Origin: Sphingobacterium athyrii
GTDB lineage: Bacteria > Bacteroidota > Bacteroidia > Sphingobacteriales > Sphingobacteriaceae
Reading direction: 5' to 3'
NCBI RefSeq assembly: GCF_003071065.1
Contig: NZ_QCXX01000006.1
Coordinates: 248,001 to 312,000 of the forward strand
DNA: 64,000 nt
Shown piece by piece: positions 44,403 through 53,400 of the stretch (positions within the stretch are counted from its first letter, which is position 1; every line of letters begins with the position of its first letter). The translations under genes and the position numbers were made by a program. The notes beneath the pieces were generated by a model. The model was not told the DNA's origin and ran no database searches. It was given only the letters and a program-made list of their open reading frames with translations.

Positions 44403-45602
44403 TTACCTCGGCTCATAGTGATAAACAATCTGATAGGATTGCTTCTTAAGCTCCTCAGACAATTGACCAAGGGCCAGACTCTGCGCTTGCGGAGTAGGTT
44501 CGCAGATGGAATAGTATTTGCCATTGTATAAAATCGCATCACCTATAGGTCGTTCAAATTGGACGGCCATCGTGATATGTGTGGGATAGAGCAGTGTGAT
44601 CATCGGAAGGTTATAAATTTCCTTGACCAGGTAAAAGAATAATGCTACTCGGTCATCACAGTCACTGGATTTATTTAATAATGTCTGTTCTGGTGATAGC
44701 CGTTTTTCTGTGCCAAAATTATTTTCATCGTTTTCATACAGAAAAGCATAACGTGTAAATCGCATTAAATAATCTACGCCTTTCTTTTCGTTCTTGCCTT
44801 TTAAATTTTCTTTGAGTGCGGGAATTAATGACTGGTAGGTTTCCTTACTCAATGGAATATTGAAATAAGTTTCGAAATCTACTCCCGGATAGTTTTTAAA
44901 AAGGTCGCTGATATCGTTGTTCAACTTAATATTGAAGTGATAAGCTTTATGTCCATCATTGAATGCAAGCTGTTTTTCTATATAATTTGCTGGAACGAAA
45001 TCCGGTAGTTTAGTGATTTTATAGCTGAAATCGTTAGTGGCTTCCGGTACTTTAATCTTTATGGGTATATAGGCGTCTGCCCTTTGAAATAGCTTTCCAT
45101 AGTCATGGAAATTTAAACAGGTATATTTTTTACCATCAATTTCAAAGAAAGGAATATCAGAAATATCCTCATTATTTTGGATAAAAAAGATAATCTGATT
45201 GTTGCCCACCGCCAAACGTGCATCATATCCGGACTTACACATCAAGAACCATTTGTATAGTGTGTAGCGCGCATAGTTTTCCGCTTTAGGGGCTATTTGT
45301 TGTGCTGTACGGCGCACAAGTTGATAGTATACCCAGTCATTAAGATGTTGCTTGTCCTTGTAATCCAATAGGCTGTTAACTAAATTACGGTATTCTGTCT
45401 GATCGGCAGCCTGATAAAACTCTTGGACACGAGCTCCAGTTAAACTATCATCGAATGGAATATTGAACGAGGGGGATACATCAATTGAGACCTTTCCGTC
45501 ATAGAAATCGAAATCATGACGTTGCGCCCTAACAGGTTGTAGACTGTAGGTTAACCAGCATAAGGTGGTCAAAAACGCAATATAGTATCCTTTGATGTTC
45601 AA
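44403..45602 (-). CDS. Transglutaminase-like secreted protein
   Basis: The 399-residue protein starts with TTG and has a signal peptide (GYYIAFLTTLCWLTYSLQPVRAQ). The C-terminal part carries a transglutaminase-like triad region: Cys315 in NKSSDCDDRVALFFYLVKE, His342 in YPTHITMAVQF and an acidic residue in YYSICEPT (Glu368). The fold would be that of bacterial transglutaminase-like cysteine peptidases, acting in the periplasm or on the surface. The N-terminal half is unrecognised. There is no operon partner. Confidence 0.7.
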   Translation of the reverse strand: MNIKGYYIAFLTTLCWLTYSLQPVRAQRHDFDFYDGKVSIDVSPSFNIPFDDSLTGARVQEFYQAADQTEYRNLVNSLLDYKDKQHLNDWVYYQLVRRTAQQIAPKAENYARYTLYKWFLMCKSGYDARLAVGNNQIIFFIQNNEDISDIPFFEIDGKKYTCLNFHDYGKLFQRADAYIPIKIKVPEATNDFSYKITKLPDFVPANYIEKQLAFNDGHKAYHFNIKLNNDISDLFKNYPGVDFETYFNIPLSKETYQSLIPALKENLKGKNEKKGVDYLMRFTRYAFLYENDENNFGTEKRLSPEQTLLNKSSDCDDRVALFFYLVKEIYNLPMITLLYPTHITMAVQFERPIGDAILYNGKYYSICEPTPQAQSLALGQLSEELKKQSYQIVYHYEPR

Positions 45603-45689
45603 TTCTTAACAATTTGATAACATAAGTGTAATATAAATTTAACAAATTGTAATAGCTTTTTATAGGGATTAATGAAAAATGTTTTTGAG

Positions 45690-46062
45690 ATTTGGTTTTT
45701 TTCGCAAGTTCTTCTCTGGTGAAGTAAGGATTATTGCGTAAATAGGATAATATTAGTGCTGAGTTTCCTTTTAGGTTTTCTCCCACAGTTTTTCCAGCCT
45801 TCGGGATTTGGGTGTTTACTTTTCGGTTTGTATAACTTAGCATGAGATTCAATCCATTGGGGATTTCTTCCACTGTTAGTTTCATTGTGGGGTAAATAGA
45901 AATTTCTTTACGGATCCTGAGAAATCTATTGCCATATTTTTCAATCTCGCCAGTTAGATAAAAGGCTTTGGCAATTAATTTATTTCGTGTGTAAGCTCTA
46001 TAACTATTTCGTTCTAGATCTCCATTATAGCGGTAGAAGTTTTCTGATCCAAAATTTCGTAA
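45690..46062 (-). pseudogene. Decayed AlbA_2/RecG-like ATP-binding protein gene (3' part)
   Basis: On the minus strand one frame reads NSYRAYTRNKLIAKAFYLTGEIEKYGNRFLRIRKE-type sequence and continues through KLTVEEIPNGLNLMLSY to a winged-helix-like ALILSYLRNNPYFTREELAKK. This is the end of the AlbA_2 / AAA_4 family (putative DNA-binding ATP proteins). A stop at 46063-46065 cuts it off upstream, and the winged helix breaks off after TKSQK at about 45690. Both ends are missing, so it is a remnant. Confidence 0.7.
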
Positions 46063-46089
46063 TCACATAAAAAAAATCAAACTAGATTT

Positions 46090-46815
46090 TTAAGGCTTGG
46101 CTAAATAGGAGTGTATTGTTTCAGCAGAGATTTCAGGCATTTTCTCCAATATCTCATTCCTCCAATATCTCAACACTCCATCAACAGAATCTTTCTGCAA
46201 TAGGGCCTGACGGCTTCCACATAGGATTTTCATACATTTTTCAATGTCACTAATGCGAAATTTAAACATGCCTTGCGCTTTAATTTTCTTGAAGATTTCT
46301 AAGGCATCACGTTTTTGTTCGAAATAACCCTGGTCGATCCAGTTCTTCAAAAGTGCGAGTATAGCTTTATTGGTCTTTCGGGTACTGCCTTTTGGTGCAT
46401 TTTTCTTCTTCCAAATGATCCGGGTACCGTCTCCGTTCGGAGAATAAACGATATGCGAAAAACCTTTATATCCATCCTCGTCGATATTTTTTGTATGGTA
46501 AAGCTGGATATTCCCGGATTGGGTGTCATTTACGAAAATTTTTGAGAAAGGACATTCTAGGATAAAAGGAAGTAGATCCAGTTGATCTTCGTGGAAACGA
46601 TTCTTATCACTTGGCTTGATAATGAAACTAAAGACGTAATTATTGGGTTTGCCAAGGAGAAACGAGAGTTCATCATCGCGCATGTCTATTTCATTCAACC
46701 GTTTGATCACTTGGCAGATGATAACATAGTCCATGCAGGACATAATCACATCCGGTTTTTCCGCTTTGCGGATAGATGGTCTTTTGATAATTTCGATCAA
46801 TGGAGTAGCGATCAA
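46090..46815 (-). CDS. Unknown protein with degenerate HTH-like segment, third gene of TA operon
   Basis: The frame gives 241 residues from a TTG at 46815, or 217 from an ATG (Met25). I do not recognise a family. The segment around DDELSFLLGKPNNYVFSFI has the spacing of the Bacteroidota XRE-type helix-turn-helix (SQEELALRLGKSRNYVSKIE), and the protein at 47494 has a similar one. It starts 4 bp after the antitoxin stop, so it is co-transcribed with the HigB/HigA pair and may be a third component. Confidence 0.55.
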   Translation of the reverse strand: MIATPLIEIIKRPSIRKAEKPDVIMSCMDYVIICQVIKRLNEIDMRDDELSFLLGKPNNYVFSFIIKPSDKNRFHEDQLDLLPFILECPFSKIFVNDTQSGNIQLYHTKNIDEDGYKGFSHIVYSPNGDGTRIIWKKKNAPKGSTRKTNKAILALLKNWIDQGYFEQKRDALEIFKKIKAQGMFKFRISDIEKCMKILCGSRQALLQKDSVDGVLRYWRNEILEKMPEISAETIHSYLAKP

Positions 46816-46819
46816 AAAT

Positions 46820-47110
46820 TTAAAACTCTATGGATATTTTGACTTTGCCTCCAAGTCCCTTTTCAACAATGTCAAAAAGTGTTTTTAAAGTAATATTGCT
46901 TCCATTGTTCTCAACCCTTGAAATATACTCACGTTTTTTGTCAATCAGTTCGGCGAGCTCGGATTGAGTAATATGTCTTTCCTCGCGCGCTTTTTTAAGG
47001 AGCAGACCTATTTTAAAAGATTCAAAATCTCTATCCAATTCATCTCTTCTTTGGGTGCCCACTTTTCCGTAAACATCATCTTTAATATTTTTCCAGTTCT
47101 TAGTTTCCAT
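46820..47110 (-). CDS. HigA-type XRE antitoxin
   Basis: The 96-residue protein has a helix-turn-helix at about 38-75 (LLKKAREERHITQSELAELIDKKREYISRVEN) typical of HigA antitoxins, which bind the toxin and repress the operon. Its start overlaps the end of the HigB-like gene by 11 bp; toxin-first order is the rule for HigBA. Confidence 0.88.
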   Translation of the reverse strand: METKNWKNIKDDVYGKVGTQRRDELDRDFESFKIGLLLKKAREERHITQSELAELIDKKREYISRVENNGSNITLKTLFDIVEKGLGGKVKISIEF

Positions 47111-47453
47111 CTTCTCTACCTTTTTGTTCGTAATACTCAGCCATGATACTTAATGCTTTTTCGATCTGATTCTTTGGTGTTTTCTGTGTTTTCTTTTGAA
47201 AACCGTTCATTAAGATAACGAGTTTATCACCATCAAAAAAGCAAAATACACGCCATATATTGGAGCCAAGCTGAATCCTAGCTTCATATAATCCGTCGGT
47301 TCCAGTTAAATGTTTTAAATAATTACTCGGAACCCGTTCAAGAGTTTCTATTGCTTCAATTATTTTAAAAATTTTGTCCTGTACCTTTTGGGGTTGATCC
47401 AAAAGGAAGTCTTCAAAATAATTTTTAAAAGCAATTACCTCTCTTACTCTCAT
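47100..47453 (-). CDS. RelE/HigB-type toxin
   Basis: The 117-residue protein matches the HigB/Gp49 type of the RelE superfamily: DQPQKVQDKIFKIIEAIETLERVPSNYLKHLTGTDGLYEARIQLGSNIWRVFCFFDGDKLVILMNGFQKK in short form. These toxins cleave mRNA on the ribosome. It is the first gene of the pair with HigA. Confidence 0.88.
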   Translation of the reverse strand: MRVREVIAFKNYFEDFLLDQPQKVQDKIFKIIEAIETLERVPSNYLKHLTGTDGLYEARIQLGSNIWRVFCFFDGDKLVILMNGFQKKTQKTPKNQIEKALSIMAEYYEQKGREDGN

Positions 47454-47493
47454 TTTACAAAGGTAATTTAAAAGTTACTTTTTGTCAAGTTTT

Positions 47494-47940
47494 TTAAGCG
47501 TGTCTTCTGACGTATTCTTCCCAAACACTTTTTATAACTTCTCTCTCTTTAGCATCTTTTGTTGAAAGATGTTGATACAATTCGTTTAAATCAAGAAGTT
47601 TGTCAGCATACCTCGAAGCCCTTATTCCTTCCAATACTTTTTTCACAAAGACTTGGTCAGATAAGGATACAACTTCCTTATCAACTTTTTCATGCGAATT
47701 GCTTACTTCCCAATCATCAGGTGGTATTATATTCTTTAGTTCACATTCCGCCTCTTCTGCGATTGATGGGTAGTCAGCACTGTTATATTGGTTCTCTTCG
47801 TTGACATTTTCAATCTGAGAAACATAATTTCTGCTCTTCTTCAAATCTAAAGAAAATTGATATGCTGACTTACCTGCAACTAAGCGATAATATTTAGCTG
47901 CATTTAAAACGTATAATGAAAATCGATTGATTTTTTCCAT
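47494..47940 (-). CDS. HTH-like small protein beside the TA pair
   Basis: The 148-residue protein begins with an XRE-like segment (YYRLVAGKSAYQFSLDLKKSRNYVSQIENVNEENQYN) seen in Bacteroidota regulators, here in divergent form. An unrecognised acidic helical C-terminus (VKKVLEGIRASRYADKLLDLNELYQHLS) follows. It lies 40 bp upstream of the HigB gene on the same strand and may be an extra regulator of the module. Confidence 0.6.
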   Translation of the reverse strand: MEKINRFSLYVLNAAKYYRLVAGKSAYQFSLDLKKSRNYVSQIENVNEENQYNSADYPSIAEEAECELKNIIPPDDWEVSNSHEKVDKEVVSLSDQVFVKKVLEGIRASRYADKLLDLNELYQHLSTKDAKEREVIKSVWEEYVRRHA

Positions 47941-47993
47941 ACACCATTTTACATCTGATTTCTATCTTTTAGTAAAATGATATGCACACTTAA

Positions 47994-48025
47994 TTTTGTA
48001 AAAATCGAAATTATAGTTACATTTG
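47994..48025 (+). promoter_or_regulatory. Canonical promoter reading into structured region
   Basis: TTTTG (47994-47998), 19 bp, then TACATTTG (48018-48025) matches the Bacteroidota consensus at both boxes with ideal spacing. The predicted start is near 48032. The first plus-strand ORF begins more than 500 nt later. Confidence 0.7.
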
Positions 48026-48091
48026 TATTATAGATAACGCTTGAATAATGTGTTATTAGTGTATTTATATGGCTTTTGAAGCTTGATCTTG

Positions 48092-48221
48092 CTAAAGAAA
48101 ACCTAGGAAATTTTCAATAGACGCAAGATGAAGAGTTCAAGGCCCAATCTCTACCTTTGTAGGAAGGAGAGGTGGGCTTACTCTTTGTTCTCGTCTATAG
48201 GCTTCCTAGGGCCTTCTTTAG
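48092..48221 (+). ncRNA. Candidate structured RNA: long bulged hairpin
   Basis: Five paired blocks lie in the same order: CTAAAGAA/TTCTTTAG, CCTAGGAA/TTCCTAGG, ATAGACG/CGTCTAT, AAGAGT/ACTCTT, GCCCA/TGGGC. Small internal loops (2-7 nt) separate them, and a small CCT-TTGT-AGG hairpin caps the tip. A canonical promoter starts transcription about 60 nt upstream. A 6S-like RNA, a toxin-antitoxin leader or a MITE are possible; I cannot assign a class. Confidence 0.5.
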
Positions 48222-48561
48222 GGAATAAGGTAAGATCCACCTCTTTTTTGATGGAGGTACCTTTCATATTGATCGCATTGCTCAATCGCCTATGATTATA
48301 AACTGAGCAATGATGAGAAAACAACTATTTAAAAACATTATCCGAAATCCTGAATAATTAATCTAACTATTCAGATTATTCTGACTTCACTAGCTATGGA
48401 GAGTGTTTCGCCAATATTGATGCCTTGTAAAATTCCATTCACACACCTCTAGCTTACCTTATTTAATCAATTTTAGTTGTGGCCGATGGCCTGAAAAATA
48501 GCTGATTTCAATCGGCAAGGGAATGCTATGTGCTTTGGGTTACGGATTTACAAACTGAAAA

Positions 48562-48801
48562 ATGAAAAGGATTTTGGCGCTACAATTTGCTTTTGATTGG
48601 ATGATTTACGATGTCCACAAGGTCGATTATGACTCGATAAAGGAGATTGAAACATTCTGGAATCGGTATGCCTTAAATACGATATCTGCTAATATCCTAG
48701 TGCTGTTGAGTGCTTATGTTGATGATGGAGTAGAAAGGCGTCAGCTTTTGAAAGATGAGGAAATGCAGGAGTTTGCTATTGCAGTGTATCGTCAATCATA
48801 G
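48562..48801 (+). CDS. Small hypothetical protein
   Basis: The 79-residue ORF (LALQFAFDWMIYDVHKVDYDSIKEIETFWNRY, ISANILVLLSAYVDDGVERRQLL) is mainly alpha-helical with no signal peptide. I do not recognise it. An overlapping frame continues as a plausible helical sequence to 48913, so the gene may be one reading frame broken by a frameshift. Confidence 0.45.
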   Translation: MKRILALQFAFDWMIYDVHKVDYDSIKEIETFWNRYALNTISANILVLLSAYVDDGVERRQLLKDEEMQEFAIAVYRQS

Positions 48802-48913
48802 TAAACTAGATATTACTAAAGCTGAGCTGTCATCGGAAGCAAACGCGCTTTTAGAAAAAGAGCTGGAATTGAGCAAAAAAATCGCTGATTTTTTCAGTCG
48901 ATTATCGAAATAA
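48779..48913 (+). CDS. Possible small ORF or frameshifted continuation
   Basis: The +1 frame stays open and reads LDITKAELSSEANALLEKE and LSKKIADFFSRLSK before a stop at 48911-48913. The composition is protein-like (charged amphipathic helix). A TTG at 48779 could start it, overlapping the previous ORF by 23 bp. It could also be the C-terminus of that protein after a frameshift. Confidence 0.3.
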   Translation: MQCIVNHSKLDITKAELSSEANALLEKELELSKKIADFFSRLSK

Positions 48914-49127
48914 CCACTAACAAACAAATTATGAATACGTTAAAATTATTGACGCTAGTCAAGATATATATAAATACCTACATCTGCCAAGCACTGGCCA
49001 GATACTCGTGCAGATCCTACTGTAAGGGTGCTGGTCGAGTGCTGAAAAAAATACGCCTACTCGCTTCGGATTTTTTCCCAGTTAATACCTGCCTTTTTTC
49101 TGCCTTTTACGCTATTCGCTTCGAATT

Positions 49128-49171
49128 GGCATCGGGTTTTCATCGGTGTGACCCGATGAAAACCCGATGCC
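49128..49171. repeat. 19-bp-stem perfect palindrome at the TlpA gene start
   Basis: GGCATCGGGTTTTCATCGG (49128-49146) pairs with CCGATGAAAACCCGATGCC (49153-49171) around a 6-nt loop. A further half copy, CGATGAAAACCCG, follows at 49176. The candidate start codon at 49156 lies inside the right arm. Confidence 0.85.
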
Positions 49172-50475
49172 GACTCGATGAAAACCCGCGGAAAGGGCGA
49201 AGTTGGTCAGGAGTTGGTAGGGGATTGCTGCTATGCACGATTTTAGTTTCTATGTTTAGTTTATGGGCCCAGACGCCCCGCAAGGACAGCGGGGCCATGG
49301 GTCCTAAACCATTACAGATCGGTGACAGCATACCCGATGCCCTGTGGAACCTGACCCTGAATACGGTAAGGCCAGCAAATGGAAAACCAAATATAACTCT
49401 TGACGATTTTAGGGACAAAAAGCTCATTGTACTCGATTTTTGGAACACCTGGTGTGGCAGCTGCATCACAGGGATCAAACATGGCGGGCAGCTCCAAGGA
49501 GCCACCAAAGCTGACATTGAAATCATTCCGGTGACGGAGCAGAAGTCAGCTGAAATAAACAACTTCTTAAGTAAGAACGAGATCCTGCGAAACAGTAAAC
49601 TCCATATCGTGACCGACGCTGGTACAATTGCGGAGTATTTTCCGCATACACTTGTTCCTCATGTCGTATTTATAAAGAATAATAAGGTCGTACACATTGG
49701 CGGTTTTGAGTCCATGACAGCCGATAATCTTAACAGCATCCTGAATGATCAGGTAGGCGGGCTGCTGTATGTGAAAAATGACCAGGCAATTCAAACATCA
49801 TTACTGGCGTCGATGGATACCCTATCCGGGACCAAGTACAGCATGCTGAGCCGCTACCGGAAAGATGTGCTACCATCGACCTTTAAAGAGGTTGATACAC
49901 TAAATGGTACACAGCGTATAGCATTCTTTAACTATTCGATTAAGGAACTATTGGAATATACTTTCAGTATCCAGCCCTTAGCGCTGAATACGATCGATCT
50001 GACAGGGAGTAGGTTTTCCTTGGAAGATATAGCGTATCACAATTCAATGGGGGATAAAATAGAATGGCTCTCCAGATATGCGCTGTGCTACGAACAGAAT
50101 GTTTTGCTAGGGGCATCTGAAAAGGAGTTGAAAAATAATTTGCTACATGATATCAGCAAATTCCTACGAATAGATGTTTCTTTTGCGCCGACCAAAGTAA
50201 AAATATACGAACTCCACGGAAAGAAAAAAACAGGTTCCATAAATGGAAAAAACAGCCAATATACACGTTTGTACTATCTGATCGATGCTTATAACAGACT
50301 TCCGAACAGTATGCCGATAGTTGATAAAAAGGGGCTATCGCGGGAAATCTATGTGCCAAAGCGAAACCTTTCCAAGCTGAATTCTGAGCAGTTGATCGCA
50401 CTGATCAATGAAGCGGGCTGCCAGCTGATACGCTCGGTGACAACAATAAATACCATTCATATAAAGGACAGATAA
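49156..50475 (+). CDS. TlpA-like thioredoxin-fold protein, first gene of a SusCD operon
   Basis: The start at 49156 is preferred because an export signal follows at once (GLLLCTILVSMFSLWAQ). The open frame extends to 48931, which would add 75 unusual residues. The 439-residue protein has a thioredoxin-like domain with WCGSC (Cys100/Cys103 in this numbering) in LIVLDFWNTWCGSCITGIKHG and the cis-Pro region TLVPHVVFI. A C-terminal half of about 230 residues is unrecognised. It is a periplasmic thiol-disulfide protein. The susC gene begins 1 bp after its stop, so these genes act together. Confidence 0.83.
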   Translation: MKTRCRLDENPRKGRSWSGVGRGLLLCTILVSMFSLWAQTPRKDSGAMGPKPLQIGDSIPDALWNLTLNTVRPANGKPNITLDDFRDKKLIVLDFWNTWCGSCITGIKHGGQLQGATKADIEIIPVTEQKSAEINNFLSKNEILRNSKLHIVTDAGTIAEYFPHTLVPHVVFIKNNKVVHIGGFESMTADNLNSILNDQVGGLLYVKNDQAIQTSLLASMDTLSGTKYSMLSRYRKDVLPSTFKEVDTLNGTQRIAFFNYSIKELLEYTFSIQPLALNTIDLTGSRFSLEDIAYHNSMGDKIEWLSRYALCYEQNVLLGASEKELKNNLLHDISKFLRIDVSFAPTKVKIYELHGKKKTGSINGKNSQYTRLYYLIDAYNRLPNSMPIVDKKGLSREIYVPKRNLSKLNSEQLIALINEAGCQLIRSVTTINTIHIKDR

Positions 50476-50476
50476 T

Positions 50477-53400
50477 ATGAAAAGTATACTAAAATATATA
50501 CTGTGCCTATGCTATTGCAGTGCAATGCTATCCGCATTGGGGCAGCAACGGATATCCCTGACTGTAAGAGATTCCCTGACAGGTAAACTGCTGGACGATT
50601 ATAACATTTCCGTAAACGGAAAAGGAGTAAAAGTAAATAACGGGATTATTGAAATCAATGGTCCGGATACACCCGCAGAGGTGGTATGTACGCATGTAGG
50701 ATATGGACAAAAAAAACTTTCTTACCGCCTACCGGTCGGGCGTCTGGTATTTGCAATGCTTCCGGCTGAATATCAGCTTGAAGAGGTGCAGATCAATACG
50801 GGATACCAGAAACTTTCAAAAGAAAGGCAGACGGGCTCTTTTGAGGTGTTAACCAAAGAGGAGATACAGCGGTCTGTTTCATCTAATATATTGAACCGGC
50901 TCGAAGATATGACAACATCAATTTCTTTTGACCGCCGAAACTATAATATCAACAATCCGAACAGCTCGGATGGAAACCTGGATATCCGGGGGATCAGCAG
51001 TACCAGCGGATCAAACAGTCCCCTAATCATTGTAGACAACTTTCCATACGAAGGTAATATTGATAATATAAACCCCAATGACATCGAAAATATAACAATT
51101 CTTAAAGATGCTGCTGCATCTTCGATATGGGGTGCCAAGGCCGGGAATGGTGTGATCGTGATCACAACAAAAAGAGGGAAAAAAGCGAGCCGAGAATCCC
51201 TTAATTTTTCATCGAATCTTTCTATAGGCTCCAAACCGGATCTATTCAAACTTAAGCAGATCAGCAGTTCTGAATTTATTGATATGGAGATACTGCTTTT
51301 TGACAAGGGATACTACAATAACCAGATCAGCAATAAAAAACATCCGGCACTTTCGCCCGTTATAGAACTGCTGCAACTGCAAAAAGAAGGAAAGATAAAT
51401 GATTTAGAGCTCCGGGAAAGAATTGATCCATACATAAATATGGATTCAAGAAGGGACTATATGGATTATTTCTACAGAAACTCCTTTGACCAGCGATACG
51501 CTATCGACCTGAGCGGTGGATCTGATGTGGCCAGCCATTATGTTTCATTTGGTGTGGATAACCAAAAGCCCAGTCTGCGAGGTAATGCAACAACACGGTA
51601 TACCTTTAATTTTTCGAATGAACTACATTTTGGAAAAAAGGCAATGGTCCAATCCCGGATCAGTTATGTGCATCACCAGAGTACGGATTTTAACGATGGC
51701 TATGGTGCGGGCCTACCGTTGTATCCTTATGCGCAATTAGTAGGCGAAAATGGCGTGCCTCTGGCTGTAAACTATGGGTACAGCAGGCGGTTTCTTGATG
51801 AGATCGCCGATGCCGGACTACTGGACTGGAAATATAGGCCGTATGAGGAATTGCAGATCAATAATCAATATCAGAAAAGTAAACAGCTGTTGTTCGATTT
51901 GGGGTTGATCTACCGGATTACTCACTGGCTCGGTCTCGAGGCCAGAGGGCAGTATGGTACATCTGCTGCAAAGCAGGAAAAATTGAACGGTATGGACAGT
52001 TATTTCGCCAGGAATCTCATCAATCTTTATACTACGGTCAAAGACGGGCTGTATAGCTATGGCGTACCCAAAGGCGGGATATTGAACCGTTCGGAATCTG
52101 ATGGCCAGACAAAATCTTTTCGTATCCAATTGAACCAGGATAAAAACTTTGCTGAAAAACATCAGCTGACTTCGCTGCTGGGCTTTGAAATCAGATCGTT
52201 GACAAATAGAGAAGACGCTACCCGTCTGTATGGTTATGAGCCCGAAAAAATGTTGTTTGCGCCAGTGGATCAGATCGCACTACTGCCTACTTATAGCAAT
52301 ATTGGTGGTACAGCATCCCTTGGTACCGACGGTTTTTTTAGGGACCGGACGGCAGATCGGTATGTGTCCGTCTATGGCAATGTTTCTTACAGTTATGACA
52401 ATAGAATGGATGTTTATTTCAGTGCCCGGAAGGATGCCTCAAATCTGTTCGGTGCCACGACCAATGGGAAATGGAGCCCGCTCTGGTCTACGGGTATAGC
52501 CTGGAATATCCATCGGGAGAATTTTTTCAAAGCGGATTGGCTGAAGATGCTGAAGGTAAGGGGATCTTTTGGGTATAGTGGGAATGTAAACAAGAATACG
52601 TCGGCCTATAGCACCATCGAGTATGCTTCTTATCTGACACCATATACATCATTGCCCTTTGCGATGATCGTTAATCCACCAAATCCATCTTTACGATGGG
52701 AGAAGGTGAAAACTACGAATATCGGTTTGGATTTCGCAACCAAAGATAACCGGATATCGGGGGCTATCGATTTTTACTGGAAAAATGCCTACGATCTTTT
52801 GGGTTCTTCTCCGCTGGACCCGACAACGGGAGTATCTGAAATGACCATAAACAGTGCCAATACCGAGGGAAAAGGGCTTGACCTCAATTTGCGCAGCCGT
52901 AACATGATGGGAGATTTTTCGTGGAGCACAGCTTTGCTTTTGAGCTTTAATAAAGTAATCATCAGTAAATATATGCAGACTGTGAAACCTACTATGAGCT
53001 ATATCCAGAAGATCAATCCGATCGAAGGACAGCTGGCCTATGCCGTGTTCAGCTATAAATGGGCCGGGCTGAATCCTGAAAATGGAAACCCAATGGGTTA
53101 TATCGGTAATGAAAAGAGTGAAGACTGGAAAAATATTATACAGAAAACAGAATCAAATGAATTGGTATTGCATGGCTCGGCGCGGCCACTGTGGTTTGGG
53201 TCAATCCGCAATGACTGGAGCTATAAAAATATACAGCTCTCCGCAAATATAGGCTTTAGGTTCAGGTATTATTTTCGGAAACCAACAGTCAACTACGCGC
53301 AGATCGGTACATGGAACCCGGTCCATGCTGACTTTTCGGCAAGCTGGAAGGAACAGGGAGATGAGCTCCATACCGATATACCATCGTTCGCTTACCCGAA

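Larger units (their letters stand above)
47941..48561. other. Intergenic region with promoter and nested inverted repeats
   Basis: This region has no convincing ORF. It holds a plus-strand promoter (47994-48025), a 130-nt imperfect hairpin (48092-48221), ATTGCTCA/TGAGCAAT (48277-48284/48304-48311), CTGAATA/TATTCAG (48350-48356/48368-48374) and GCCGAT/ATCGGC (48482-48487/48511-48516). The density of inverted repeats suggests a structured transcript or leader. Confidence 0.6.

Noticed and set aside
45529..45690. C-terminal part of a 118-residue minus-strand ORF overlapping the transglutaminase-like gene
   Set aside because: Only its first part resembles the AlbA_2 family; after TKSQK the sequence is unrelated and overlaps a real gene start.
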